From Levilactobacillus andaensis (GTDB lineage Bacteria > Bacillota > Bacilli > Lactobacillales > Lactobacillaceae), in the NCBI RefSeq assembly GCF_016861695.1, contig NZ_BOLP01000003.1, positions 62,001 through 126,000 of the forward strand: 64,000 nucleotides of DNA, in the 5' to 3' direction. Shown here one piece after another: positions 8,130 to 16,839 of the stretch (within the stretch, counting starts at the first letter, position 1; each line of letters opens with the position of its first letter). The notes beneath the pieces were generated by a model. It ran no database searches. It was not told the DNA's origin and saw only the letters and a program-made list of their open reading frames with translations. The translations under genes were made by a program, and so were the position numbers.

Positions 8130-9389
8130 CTATTTAAAGGCAACATTCATCGGTTGCACCAACGCCGTCAACAAGTGATCCGCCTTCGTCTTGGTCGTGA
8201 AGACGACCCGGTCGGCGAACAACGTGGCATTCTGTTGTGAGCGGTACATGACCTGCTGTTTGGCACCCGTGGTCGTGTCCGTGACCGTGGCCTGGGCGAC
8301 CGTTTCGCCCGCATCCACGGTACCGGACGACAATTGTGCCGGCGTCAATTTCGTCTGAACCTTAGTCGTCAAATTAGCCGATTGATTGAGGTACCACACG
8401 CCCGCCTGACTCACGATTGGCGCCGCCGTGACCGTTGTAATCCCATTGGACAAGGAGATTTGCTTGCTGGTCAGAGGTGTCGTCTCCAACTGATACTTCT
8501 TTTTCAGTTGCTTGATCAGTTTATTCATGGCCGAGAACGTCGTGTCGCCACCCAGAATCGTGGCGATCATGCGTTGGCCATTGACCGTGTACGTCGCGGT
8601 AAAGCACAACTTCGCATTTTCCGTGAACCCGGTCTTGAGGCCGTCAATCTGACTTTCCTTCTTATACTGTGGCTGTCCCGGCAGACAACTATTTTCATTA
8701 AAGATCTGCGTGCCGTTAATGGTCGCCTTCGTCTTGCTGGAAATCGCCGTGATATCCGGGTCGGCAGTGAGTAAATGCTGCGCCACGATGGTAATTGCCT
8801 TGGCCGAGACCAAGTTTTCTTCCTTTTCACCGGTGCCCGGCAAGACCAAGTTGTAATCCTTCAGGTCGGTGTTGTCCAACCCCGACGAGCTGATGAAGTG
8901 GGCCTCAATGCCCCAGTCTTCGCTCTGTTGATTCATGAGCTGGATAAATTGGCCATTACTGCCGGCCACGTATTCGCCTAGCGCGGTCGCCGCACTGTTT
9001 GACGAAGCAATCATCGCCGCTGCCACCAGTTGTCTAACTGTAAAGGTGTCGCTTTTCTTCATCCGCAATGAGGAGTAAGCGTAGCTGTGGCTGAGCTTGA
9101 GCAAGTCCTTGCTGATTGGCACCTGGTCATCCCAACCAATCTGACCATCATTGATAGCCTTGACCGTTAAATACACCGTTAATAACTTTGACAGCGAGGC
9201 AATCGGATACTTCTTGTCCGCATTTTGCTGGTAAAGGACCTGACCACTCGTCGCGTCCATGACAAAGGCCGCCCGCGCGGGAACCTTGGTCACGGTGACG
9301 GCTTTCGCGGTCACCCCGATACCTCCTAAGATGGTCATGACCAGGGCCAACAATGCCCCGCGCCACAACCAGCGTTTTATTCTAACCAC
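8130..9389 (-). CDS. dacA: D-alanyl-D-alanine carboxypeptidase (PBP5 type)
   Basis: Serine peptidase family S11, removes the terminal D-alanine from peptidoglycan pentapeptides outside the membrane. The three active-site motifs are present: SLSK (about residue 65-68), SSN with following SAATALGEY (about 130) and KTGFT (about 250). A signal peptide (KRWLWRGALLALVMTILGG, cleavage near TAKA) is at the N-terminus and a PBP5 C-terminal beta domain fills the last 130 residues. A long amphipathic anchor is not obvious. Start is GTG 9389, placed by the AAAGGAG upstream; a GTG at 9410 lies inside that site. Confidence 0.92.
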   Translation of the reverse strand: MVRIKRWLWRGALLALVMTILGGIGVTAKAVTVTKVPARAAFVMDATSGQVLYQQNADKKYPIASLSKLLTVYLTVKAINDGQIGWDDQVPISKDLLKLSHSYAYSSLRMKKSDTFTVRQLVAAAMIASSNSAATALGEYVAGSNGQFIQLMNQQSEDWGIEAHFISSSGLDNTDLKDYNLVLPGTGEKEENLVSAKAITIVAQHLLTADPDITAISSKTKATINGTQIFNENSCLPGQPQYKKESQIDGLKTGFTENAKLCFTATYTVNGQRMIATILGGDTTFSAMNKLIKQLKKKYQLETTPLTSKQISLSNGITTVTAAPIVSQAGVWYLNQSANLTTKVQTKLTPAQLSSGTVDAGETVAQATVTDTTTGAKQQVMYRSQQNATLFADRVVFTTKTKADHLLTALVQPMNVAFK

Positions 9390-9897
9390 AAGCGCGAACG
9401 CTCCTTTCACCTAACTTTTCTCTTATCTGTGAGCAGACTGGCACGCCTCTCCACAGGATTACATGTAAATTCATTTATCGACTTAGTGGTCATTGCACAC
9501 TGCCAATTCACCACTGGAATTATAAAAATAGCCTATTTTCACTGGCTTGACAAGTCTTAATTACGTGACCGAACTTCCGTTACAGCCTTCTGCCAAACCA
9601 CTAGTCGTCACCCTGCGCCGGCAAAAGTCCCAGCAAATCAACAACGACCGTTAACATAGTCTAACTTTGATTATACAAAGTGTACCAAGAGATAGCGTGA
9701 ATATGGTGATTCTTGCCAAAATTTTAACTTCTAACTGATTAATTTGTGAAACCGCTATATGCCAGTTTTCGTTAATGGCAATGATGGCTTGGACAAGTCA
9801 CTGACCGAACAATTTAATCTGGCGTTGCCGAGCAATTAATTATGCTAACCAGCAATTACAATTGGTAAAGTTGGAGCGATTTCTATGCAGTCGAGTC
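9390..9897. other. AT-richer gene-free stretch upstream of dacA
   Basis: About 500 bp without a credible gene on either strand. It should contain the dacA promoter on the minus strand. Beyond it lies a SIR-A repeat and then the copper operon promoter. Confidence 0.4.
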
Positions 9898-10075
9898 AAC
9901 CGGAGGCTACCAGACAGAACACTGTGTCGGTGGCGTTAGTCGGCGTCTTTGGCCGGCTTGCGCCACGGGACGCACTTGGAGACTCGTCCTTTGAGGCTGC
10001 AAGTCGAGCCCTAAGACCGCTTTTCAGGCTTAGGGCGGTCCCCACAGTGTGGCGTCTGGTAGCCGCAGGTTGACG
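9898..10075 (+). repeat. SIR-A structured repeat copy 1 (plus orientation)
   Basis: Large imperfect palindrome. Outer stem GGCTACCAGAC (9905-9915) pairs perfectly with GTCTGGTAGCC (10054-10064); a second stem ACACTGTG (9919) pairs with CACAGTGT (10043). Inside lie further hairpins including the shared GAGACTCG...TTGAGG arm and the conserved GTCCCCACAG strand. It is 40 bp upstream of the copY promoter. Confidence 0.85.
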
Positions 10076-10116
10076 GCAAGGCAACGACTAAAATATAATC
10101 CCCCAATATATTCTGC

Positions 10117-10145
10117 TTGACAGGGGGCGTGGGAGGCGGTAGACT
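10117..10145 (+). promoter_or_regulatory. copYB promoter
   Basis: TTGACA (10117-10122), 17-bp spacer, TAGACT (10140-10145). A near-consensus sigma-A promoter directly upstream of the cop box and copY. Confidence 0.8.
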
Positions 10146-10163
10146 GAGGTCATCAATTAAGAT

Positions 10164-10173
10164 TACATTTGTA
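10164..10173. promoter_or_regulatory. cop box (CopY operator)
   Basis: TACATTTGTA matches the TACAnnTGTA operator bound by CopY-type repressors. It sits about 19 bp after the -10 hexamer and 20 bp before the copY start, where bound repressor would block transcription. A single box is visible. Confidence 0.85.
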
Positions 10174-10192
10174 AACGAAGGGAGCTGTTAAG

Positions 10193-10639
10193 ATGGCCAC
10201 CACAGAATTAGCCGTTACCATTTCCGACGCAGAATGGCGCGTCATGCGCATCGTTTGGACGTTGGGCCAAGCGGATAGTCGCACCATCATTGACTTACTT
10301 GAACAACAACACGACTGGAAGGCGCCAACCATTAAAACGTTGATTGGCCGCCTAGTGAAGAAGGGGGCGCTGGGGACCACCAAGAACGGCCGCCAATTCA
10401 TCTACACCCCACTCATTAAGGAACAAGCCGCCATGGACGGGGCCCTCCTAAATGAACTCGACCAGATGTGTGCGATGCACCGCGGAACGTCACTGGTCCA
10501 CGTGATGGAACAGACCGAGTTGAGTAAGGCTGATGTTCAAAATTTAATCGATTGTTTAGCAAAGAAGTTACCGACGGCCCCCGAGATGGTCGACTGTGAC
10601 TGCCTGCCAGACGGTTGCGAGGGGAGTTGTGAATCATGA
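10193..10639 (+). CDS. copY: CopY/TcrY-family copper-responsive repressor
   Basis: 148 residues. The N-terminal BlaI/MecI-type winged helix (about 8-80, ISDAEWRVMRIVWTLGQADSRTIIDLL) binds DNA; the C-terminal tail holds a cysteine cluster spaced CxC-x4-C-x3-C (about residues 137-147). Classical CopY has CxCx4CxC, so the last spacing is one residue longer than usual. In the family Cu(I) displaces Zn(II) from this cluster and releases the repressor. A cop box lies just upstream. The stop overlaps the start of copB in ATGA. RBS GAAGGGAGC. Confidence 0.95.
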   Translation: MATTELAVTISDAEWRVMRIVWTLGQADSRTIIDLLEQQHDWKAPTIKTLIGRLVKKGALGTTKNGRQFIYTPLIKEQAAMDGALLNELDQMCAMHRGTSLVHVMEQTELSKADVQNLIDCLAKKLPTAPEMVDCDCLPDGCEGSCES

Positions 10640-12810
10640 AAGAACGCGAAAACGTTGGCATGTCGCACATGAACATGCAGGCGGATATGAAAGGCATGAA
10701 GATGGCGGATGACGCCAAGCAAACACCGCACGACGCCGATATGGACATGAGCAACATGGACATGGACCACGGCGATATGGGCGACATGGACATGAGCAAT
10801 ATGGATATGGCCCACATGGATATGGACATGGGCGACGGGCACATGATGCACATGGGAAATCTGAAACGAAAATTCTGGGTCTCCCTCATCTTGACCATCC
10901 CCGTTGTCCTAATGTCCCCCATGATGGGGATGACGTTACCCTTTCAACTGATTTTCCCGGGAAGTGACTGGGTCGTTGCGATTCTCGGCTCAATTCTCTT
11001 CTTCTACGGCGGCGGCCCCTTCTTCAGTGGTGCCAAGGCTGAACTGCAACTGAAACAGCCCGCCATGATGACCCTGATCAGTATGGGGGTCGGCGTGGCC
11101 TACGTTTACAGTATCTACGCCGTTATCGCCAATGACCTGCTGCACGTGACGCCGACCGTCAACAATTTCTTCTGGGAGCTGTCGACTCTGATCGTCATCA
11201 TGTTGCTGGGGCACTGGATCGAAATGAACACCGTCATGAACGCCGGGTCCGCGGTCGACGCGCTGGGCAAATTATTACCACAGACCGCGCACGTTATCGA
11301 TGACCAAGGTAACAGCAAAGATGTTCAATTGAGCGACCTCCAAGTCGGCCAAACGCTGGCTGTACGTGCTGGAGAACAAATTCCAGCCGACGCGGTCATT
11401 CTCACTGGGACCTCCGACATCAACGAATCCCTGGTCACTGGCGAATCCAAGGCCATTAAGAAAATGGCTGGCGACAAAGTCATCGGCGGCTCGGTCAACG
11501 GGACCGGGACGTTCACCGCTAAAGTCACGGGGACCGGGGATTCCGGCTATCTCGCGCAAGTCATGGACCTGATTCAAAACGCCAAGAATGCGAAGTCCAA
11601 GTCGGAAAACTTGGCGAACCGGGTGGCCGGCTGGTTATTCTACGCCGCCCTCTTCGCTGGGATTCTCGCCTTCATCGTTTGGCTGACCGTGGCGAACTTA
11701 GCCGTGGCCTTACCCGTGGCCGTGGCGGTCTTCGTTATCGCCTGCCCCCACGCTTTAGGCTTGGCCGTTCCCCTGGTCGTTTCTCGTAGCACGGCGCTCG
11801 CCGCTCAAAACGGCTTGTTGATCCGTAACCGCGACGCCATGGAACAAGTTAACCACTTAAAGTTTGCTTTGATGGATAAGACCGGGACGTTAACGATGGG
11901 TAAGTTCAAGGTCAACCATCTGGTTAGTTTAGACGACCAGTTCAGTGAAGCTGACGTTCTGCGCCTGATGGCTGGTCTCGAGAGTGGCTCCAGTCATCCC
12001 CTGGCAACCGGGATCTTAGCCGCTGCCAAGGAACAACAACTGACGGTGACTGCCGCCGCTGACACGCACCAGGAAACTGGTTTAGGTCAATTTGGGACCC
12101 TTGATAACACCACATACGGCGTCGTTTCCGTAGCCTACTTGGACCAACACAAGCTGGACTACGACCACGACCAATTCACCACTTTTGCCGCCGAAGGAAA
12201 CTCCATCAGTTTCTTGGTCGCTGGTGAAAAGGTGCTGGGTCTCGTGGCTGAAGGCGACCAGATCAAGCCTAACGCGAAGAAATTGATCACGTCACTCAAG
12301 GCACAAGGCATCACCCCCGTCATGTTGACCGGTGATAACCAGGAAACGGCCAACAAGGTCGCGGCCAGCATCGGTATCGACGATGTTCAGGCCCGCCTGT
12401 TACCGGAAGACAAAGAACGACTGGTTCAGAAATACCAGCAAACTGGCAAGGTCCTCTTCATCGGTGATGGTGTCAACGACGCACCTAGTCTGGCCCGCGC
12501 CGACGTTGGGATGGCCATTGGGTCTGGGACCGACGTGGCGATTGAATCCGCCGACATCATCCTGGTCGCTAGTGACCCCGCCGATGTCATTCAGTTCCTC
12601 GACTTGGCCCGGGCAACGAACCGCAAGATGACCGAAAATCTCTGGTGGGGCGCTGGGTACAACTTAATCGCTATCCCACTGGCCGCCGGCGTCTTAGCCC
12701 CAATTGGCTTCATGCTTAACCCTATGGCCGGGGCCATCGTGATGTCCTTGAGTACGATTATCGTGGCCATCAATGCGATGACGTTGAAGATCAAACCGGT
12801 TGAAGACTAA
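10636..12810 (+). CDS. copB: CopB-type copper-exporting P1B-ATPase with Met/His/Asp-rich N-terminus
   Basis: 724 residues. The first about 75 residues are a methionine-, histidine- and aspartate-rich tail with repeated DMDMSNMDM units, likely a copper-collecting region. Then transmembrane helices, an actuator domain (LVTGES near 265), the CPH membrane metal motif (about 370, typical of P1B-3 CopB rather than the CPC of CopA), the phosphorylated aspartate in DKTGT (about 414), a His-Pro motif (SSHPLATG) and GDGVNDAP. It would pump copper out across the membrane, driven by ATP. Coupled to copY by ATGA. No copZ chaperone follows. Confidence 0.95.
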   Translation: MKERENVGMSHMNMQADMKGMKMADDAKQTPHDADMDMSNMDMDHGDMGDMDMSNMDMAHMDMDMGDGHMMHMGNLKRKFWVSLILTIPVVLMSPMMGMTLPFQLIFPGSDWVVAILGSILFFYGGGPFFSGAKAELQLKQPAMMTLISMGVGVAYVYSIYAVIANDLLHVTPTVNNFFWELSTLIVIMLLGHWIEMNTVMNAGSAVDALGKLLPQTAHVIDDQGNSKDVQLSDLQVGQTLAVRAGEQIPADAVILTGTSDINESLVTGESKAIKKMAGDKVIGGSVNGTGTFTAKVTGTGDSGYLAQVMDLIQNAKNAKSKSENLANRVAGWLFYAALFAGILAFIVWLTVANLAVALPVAVAVFVIACPHALGLAVPLVVSRSTALAAQNGLLIRNRDAMEQVNHLKFALMDKTGTLTMGKFKVNHLVSLDDQFSEADVLRLMAGLESGSSHPLATGILAAAKEQQLTVTAAADTHQETGLGQFGTLDNTTYGVVSVAYLDQHKLDYDHDQFTTFAAEGNSISFLVAGEKVLGLVAEGDQIKPNAKKLITSLKAQGITPVMLTGDNQETANKVAASIGIDDVQARLLPEDKERLVQKYQQTGKVLFIGDGVNDAPSLARADVGMAIGSGTDVAIESADIILVASDPADVIQFLDLARATNRKMTENLWWGAGYNLIAIPLAAGVLAPIGFMLNPMAGAIVMSLSTIIVAINAMTLKIKPVED

Positions 12811-12831
12811 ACCACAGAATAGAATTGTATT

Positions 12832-12872
12832 AAAAAAGCTTCGATAGAGTGGAATCTCTACCGGAGTTTTTT
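12832..12872 (+). terminator. Intrinsic terminator after copB
   Basis: AGCTTCGATAGAG and CTCTACCGGAGTT pair around a short loop, followed by TTTTTT. Confidence 0.8.
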
Positions 12873-12910
12873 AGTGCCTAGATTGAATCACTTATTTAGA
12901 CTCATCGTAA

Positions 12911-13258
12911 TTAATTAGTTAACTGATAGCTGGCATCGACTAATTTCGTCAATACCTCTTTTGCGGGCAGTTCGTTAACAGCAACCGTAATCCAGTTTTG
13001 CTTCGTAAAATGTTGCCCTGGCAAGATGTAGGCGGACGTTTCAACTAGCTCGTCAATCCGCGCGGGGTCACACTTTAGGTCAAGGTATAAGCCATCGTCC
13101 TTCTCATAGGCCAGACCAAATATTTTTTTGCTTTTCTGGTGCCGGAGCGCGTCAAAAATAATCTGATTATGATGCGCGGGGTTATTGAACGGTCGATCAA
13201 CGGTGACCTCTTTGCCCGTACTGCTGAATTCGATTAGCTCTGCCTTCGTCATTCCCAC
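12911..13258 (-). CDS. MmcQ/YjbR family protein
   Basis: 115 residues; an YjbR-like cyclic-nucleotide-regulated-factor fold is suggested by IFGLAYEKDDGLYLDLKCDPARIDEL and the KQNWITVAVNELP segment. The family's function is poorly known; some members are called DNA-binding. Start is the GTG at 13258, 9 nt after AGGAGG; the ATG two codons later is spaced too far. Stands alone between the copper operon and a secreted protein. Confidence 0.8.
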   Translation of the reverse strand: MGMTKAELIEFSSTGKEVTVDRPFNNPAHHNQIIFDALRHQKSKKIFGLAYEKDDGLYLDLKCDPARIDELVETSAYILPGQHFTKQNWITVAVNELPAKEVLTKLVDASYQLTN

Positions 13259-13276
13259 GATAATAGTCCTCCTAAT

Positions 13277-13315
13277 CTAAAACTTAAGCCACCAAAGTTA
13301 ATTCTGGTGGCTAAG
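13277..13315 (-). terminator. Probable terminator of the 153-residue secreted protein gene
   Basis: AGCCACCA (13287) and TGGTGGCT (13305) form an 8-bp stem followed on the minus strand by TAAGTTTT. The T tract is imperfect. Confidence 0.55.
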
Positions 13316-13328
13316 TCGTTTCTATACG

Positions 13329-13790
13329 CTATTTTAATAATGCCGCACTAGCCTCAGCGTGGTATTTCAGGTGGACCGCCTTAGCCGTCACCTGCTTAAA
13401 AGCCTTACCCGGCTTGCGTTTGCCATATTCCTGTAAGGTGACTTTCTTCCCGTGACGGGTGATTTTTGTGTAATTCCAGACCTTCTCCGGCGCAAAGTAA
13501 TCCCGCAAGTAATACGTGCCTTGATTGACATGGTACGCCAAATGCTTGCCACCGTACGCTTGATCCCCGAAATCAGTCATGACCATCACTGAAGTCTTGC
13601 TCAAAAACAAAGAATTAGCCGAAATATCGGTGTCTTCCCCGCTGTGCTTGACCCGTAACTGGACCCAAGCTCCCCCGAGTTGTTTGGGTGACCCAGCCGT
13701 CCATTTTGTCTTGGCCTGAGCAGTGGTTCCCCAACCGAGACTGCCAACCATGCCAAGAACGACAACGGTACCTGTTACAAATTTATTCAT
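13329..13790 (-). CDS. Small secreted protein of unknown function
   Basis: 153 residues. A signal peptide (KFVTGTVVVLGMVGSLGWG, cleavage after TAQA) leads to a basic mature protein rich in K, G, Y and W with an alternating beta-strand pattern. No cell wall anchor, lipobox or enzyme motif. Start ATG 13790 follows AGGAGATTAT. Similar in style to the secreted protein at 17575-18576 (signal peptide with W-G and TAQA/TTAQAA cleavage) but not visibly homologous. Function not recognised. Confidence 0.75.
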   Translation of the reverse strand: MNKFVTGTVVVLGMVGSLGWGTTAQAKTKWTAGSPKQLGGAWVQLRVKHSGEDTDISANSLFLSKTSVMVMTDFGDQAYGGKHLAYHVNQGTYYLRDYFAPEKVWNYTKITRHGKKVTLQEYGKRKPGKAFKQVTAKAVHLKYHAEASAALLK

Positions 13791-13836
13791 ATAATCTCCT
13801 CCGATAGTTATCAGTATACCACTCTCGGTGAGACGT

Positions 13837-13873
13837 AAAAGGCCCCGCCAGCGCTGTACACACTAGTGGGGCC
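13837..13873 (-). terminator. Intrinsic terminator of the EamA exporter gene
   Basis: GGCCCC and GGGGCC close a longer interrupted stem; on the minus strand TTTT follows. Confidence 0.7.
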
Positions 13874-13879
13874 TCGCTT

Positions 13880-14821
13880 TTAATCTACTTTGCGCCGCAA
13901 GATAAAGCGCAACATCTTATGGCCATTCAGCGATAATGCCATGACCGCCAAGATGATCAACAGGCCGCCGAACAGGTCGAAGCCGGTCAACTGAACGCTC
14001 AGAAAAATTACCGAGAACACCGTGGCCGACAGGGGTTCGAACGCATCCAGCAAGCTGGCCGTCGTTGGCAAAATGTACGCCAGACTGTGGGCAAACATCA
14101 AGAAGGGGAAGATGGTGCCCAAGATAATAATCAGCGCGATTAGTCCCCATTCCCCCAACGTTAGGGTCACCGTTGCGCGCCACAGCGGCCCAAACACGTT
14201 CAGACAGATGCCGGCAATGAACAGGCCCCAACCAGTGACGGAAATTGCGCCAAACCGCGGCAGGAGTGGCCGGGGAATCAGCGTGTTGGTTGCTACCCCG
14301 ATGGCCGACAAGCCGCCCCAGAACAGGACGACTGGTGAAATGGCCAGACTATTTAAATGACCATGGGTCACAATCAACAGCGTCCCAATGAACGCCATCA
14401 CCATCCCAATCGCCTCTGGGCGGGTCGGCGTGAGGTGTTTGAATAAGAAATAATAAATGCTAATGATAAACGGCCCCAAGAACTGGAGGATGGTCGCAAT
14501 CGGGGCGTTACCGAATTTAACGGCCTCGAAGTAGAACAGCTGCACGGGAACCAGTCCCAGCAAGCCATAGCTGACTACGCGGATACCGGCCTTTTTATCG
14601 TGCCAAATTTGAAACGGATGAACGCCGACAACCTGTCCCATGACCAGCAGGAGGAAGCCCGCCGTGATCATCCGCACCTGCGTCAGCCATAATGCCGTGA
14701 CGTGGGGATTTAACGTGAACAGTGTGCTCGCCGCAACCCCCGAGATCCCCCATAAAATACACGCCGCGCTGGCCAAAAGGACCCCGCGCAAATGATGCTG
14801 TTGTTGTATCACTACTGCCAC
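13880..14821 (-). CDS. EamA/DMT family transporter
   Basis: 313 residues with ten hydrophobic helices in two EamA repeats (about 15-145 and 160-300). Such proteins export small metabolites or amino acids; substrate unknown. Typical signatures are present: 'CILWGISGVAAS' in helix 1, 'FYFEAVKFGNAPIATILQFLGPFI' at the end of repeat 1, and 'LPTTASLLDAFEPLSATVFSVIFL' in repeat 2. The start is probably GTG at 14821 or 14812 with a GAGAAG/GGGAAG site; neither is decisive. Stands alone. Confidence 0.88.
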   Translation of the reverse strand: MAVVIQQQHHLRGVLLASAACILWGISGVAASTLFTLNPHVTALWLTQVRMITAGFLLLVMGQVVGVHPFQIWHDKKAGIRVVSYGLLGLVPVQLFYFEAVKFGNAPIATILQFLGPFIISIYYFLFKHLTPTRPEAIGMVMAFIGTLLIVTHGHLNSLAISPVVLFWGGLSAIGVATNTLIPRPLLPRFGAISVTGWGLFIAGICLNVFGPLWRATVTLTLGEWGLIALIIILGTIFPFLMFAHSLAYILPTTASLLDAFEPLSATVFSVIFLSVQLTGFDLFGGLLIILAVMALSLNGHKMLRFILRRKVD

Positions 14822-14862
14822 TTCCCACTTCTCTTAAAATTATGTTTGCTGGATGATTCCGT

Positions 14863-15040
14863 CTTCGGTTGGCAGGGACTCCACCCTGTGAGGCAGACCT
14901 GGGGCCTAAGAAGCGGTCCCCAGGGCGACTTGAAGTCTCAAAGAACGAGTCTTCAAGCTCGGCCTCTCCTCTAAGGCTGAGAAAACCGCTCAATCTAAGA
15001 GGACCGACACAGGGTTACGTCTCTGCCAGCCTTCGACTAC
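14863..15040 (-). repeat. SIR-A structured repeat copy 2 (minus orientation)
   Basis: Outer stem GGCAGGGAC (14871) pairs with GTCTCTGCC (15019) with one G-T pair; next stem CCTGTG pairs with CACAGG. The internal GACTTGAAG/CTTCAAG arm and the CCCCAGG loop strand are present. It lies upstream of the EamA gene start, not behind a stop codon. Confidence 0.85.
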
Positions 15041-15280
15041 GACTGGTTTTTAAAGACTGACAACTTGCTTGAAGCTAATCACGTCTAATACTCACTTAAT
15101 CTCGCTAGTAGCCCCGTTCTATCGGGACTACCTTAACTTTTCTATCTTTACCTAAGTCTATCTTCTAATCGAACACTAGGCGCAAGAGTCAAGTATACCA
15201 AACGTCTTCCCCTTACCGGACAACTCTGAGTGATTCATCATCGAATTATTAGTTTGAAGCGGTTTCATTCTTAGACAATA

Positions 15281-15310
15281 CAAAAGACACGACCAAGTTT
15301 GGCCGTGCCC
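15281..15310 (-). terminator. Intrinsic terminator of the FusB-type gene
   Basis: CACGACCAA and TTGGCCGTG form a 9-bp stem; on the minus strand TCTTTTG follows. Confidence 0.75.
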
Positions 15311-15320
15311 ACTTATTATA

Positions 15321-15968
15321 TTAACGTTTTGGCCGCACCACCGAGAGAAAATCGGTGAGTGCTTCTGGCTCAGTCAACTGCCGGTTACACTGCGCGCTGT
15401 CCCGGCAAATGTAATTGCCGTTACGCGTGTACGTGCCCAGGCCGGACGTCTTCGTCGTGGAAACGAAGAGCGAGACGTTGCCAATCGTATGGCAAATCGC
15501 ACAGAGTCCCTTGATGGTCTCGGGGTTAAATTGCCCCTGAATCCCAATCAAACGACCATCGTACGGCGCAACCAGATACTTTTTCTGGTTACCGCCATCG
15601 TTCCAGCCCAGATAGGTCAGTTGATGCAAGTTCAAGCTGCCCCATTCCGGTTGCTTGAGCTTCTTCACTTTTCGAAATAGCTTACTCATTTGTTTCGTCG
15701 TCAGCTGTGGAAATGGAATGACTAGCGGTTCGATCATCCCAATCAATTTTGCGGCGGCTTCACGCGTCAGCTTGTCCGGCTGTAGTCCATGCACAAAGGC
15801 TTGAGCTAGCGGTTCCTCCGTTGGCAATAACGGTTCAATGCGTTCTAGCGTTGTGGCGCGAACCACTCCACGCATTTTGACATCGTTGACCGACAGATAG
15901 GCGCTGACCAGGTTGTTGACCTGCTGGGTAATATAACTATATTCGTAAGTGGTAATTGTTGGTTCCAT
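15321..15968 (-). CDS. Elongation factor G-binding protein (FusB/FusC type)
   Basis: 215 residues, the family length. The N-terminal helical domain (about 1-85) precedes a C-terminal treble-clef zinc finger with CAIC (about 155) and CRDSAQC (about 190) as zinc ligands. Proteins of this fold bind EF-G and free it from the ribosome; plasmid-borne FusB/FusC give fusidic acid resistance, while chromosomal relatives in lactobacilli are of unknown physiological role. Start ATG 15968 has AAAGGACG upstream, slightly far. Resistance is not implied by sequence alone. Confidence 0.88.
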   Translation of the reverse strand: MEPTITTYEYSYITQQVNNLVSAYLSVNDVKMRGVVRATTLERIEPLLPTEEPLAQAFVHGLQPDKLTREAAAKLIGMIEPLVIPFPQLTTKQMSKLFRKVKKLKQPEWGSLNLHQLTYLGWNDGGNQKKYLVAPYDGRLIGIQGQFNPETIKGLCAICHTIGNVSLFVSTTKTSGLGTYTRNGNYICRDSAQCNRQLTEPEALTDFLSVVRPKR

Positions 15969-16146
15969 AATTTTTGTGACGTCCTTTCAGATTTCAAACC
16001 TGACACTTCTCCGAAAGGTCCACTAGGAAAAGTGTCGCTAACAGACAGCACTCTTCCGTACTAATAACGATCCTAATTGTGGCATCGCATCATCATCTCC
16101 TCATCCTCAGCCAAGTTGGCTAAAGTAATTGGTAGTATACATTAAA

Positions 16147-16216
16147 ATTTGGAGGCTGACAAGGATCGTATAAAATCGTCTCACTGCGGCTGTCAGGGAT
16201 TTTGACCTCCTACTTG
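16147..16216 (-). repeat. SIR-A remnant with deleted core
   Basis: CACTGCGGCTGTCAGGGATT (16182 onward) is the end of a minus-orientation SIR-A, joined directly to TTGACCTCCTACTTG, which corresponds to the other end. The whole middle is missing. A plus-orientation end fragment (GGAGGCTGACA, 16151) lies just before it. Confidence 0.6.
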
Positions 16217-16298
16217 ATAGTAACTGTTAAACCTACTAGACATCCCATGCTCCTAGCTTGGCTGTTAGTAACCCCCAACACCACCGTTACCATCCGTG

Positions 16299-16464
16299 TA
16301 AGCCGAGAGGCCGGTAGATATGGGCTCAGGCGCGTCGTTCTACTTAGTTAGTAGGCGATTTTCCTACTGAGTTAATAGAAAACCAATCTTGAAGACTCGT
16401 GTTTTTCGAGGCTCCAAGTTGCGTTCGCCCCGTTCCAGCCCATATCTACCGGCCGGTAAGGCGA
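16299..16464 (+). repeat. SIR-B structured repeat copy 1
   Basis: CCGGTAGATATGGG (16311-16324) pairs perfectly with CCCATATCTACCGG (16439-16452). Inside are the TTCTAC/TAGAA arm with a nested GTAGG/CCTAC hairpin and a CTTGAAGACTCG arm. It begins GTAAGCCG and ends GTAAGGCG. Confidence 0.88.
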
Positions 16465-16755
16465 CCATTCAAAAACAAAAGAGAGTCTGGAATCTCTCCC
16501 AAACTCTCCCAGCGAACCAGCATTAGACTCATGTCAGTCACTCTTGATGGTAGTCGTCTGACATCATCCAAAATTCACTGCTAGCTGAGCACAAGTCGCG
16601 CCGACCGGCCTGCGTGGCTCAAGTTTATTCTAACAACTGACAGCGCAAATGGCTGTAGAAACCCACTGGTTCGCTCGGCCAGTAAATTAAAGGGTCTCAC
16701 TACTTAACGCCCAAACAATTGGTAGCCCGGCCACAGAACTTGTTATTGAATAAAT

Positions 16756-16783
16756 TTTACATATGATAATTAATCCGTATAAA
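16756..16783 (+). promoter_or_regulatory. Promoter of the maltose O-acetyltransferase-like gene
   Basis: TTTACA (16756-16761), 16-bp spacer, TATAAA (16778-16783), followed at once by a cre-like site. Confidence 0.6.
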
Positions 16784-16796
16784 TAAAGCGCTTTCT
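16783..16796. promoter_or_regulatory. cre-like site (CcpA) over the start of transcription
   Basis: ATAAAGCGCTTTCT matches 11 of 14 positions of the palindromic cre TGAAAGCGCTTTCA and has the perfect core AAAGCGCTTT. Its place at the transcription start suggests carbon catabolite repression. Inferred. Confidence 0.5.
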
Positions 16797-16839
16797 ATGC
16801 TAAAATACGGGTAAACAAACTCTGGAGGTAGATCGACAC

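Larger units (their letters stand above)
15969..16755. other. Long intergenic region with repeat fragments
   Basis: About 790 bp without a gene. It holds a SIR-A remnant (16147-16216) and a full SIR-B (16299-16464). The 16470-16755 part shows nothing I recognise beyond an AT-rich promoter region at its right end. Confidence 0.5.

Noticed and set aside
10416-10922. Long minus-strand frames opposite the start of copB
   Set aside because: They mirror the repetitive Met/His/Asp codons of the CopB tail; no start context and wrong composition.
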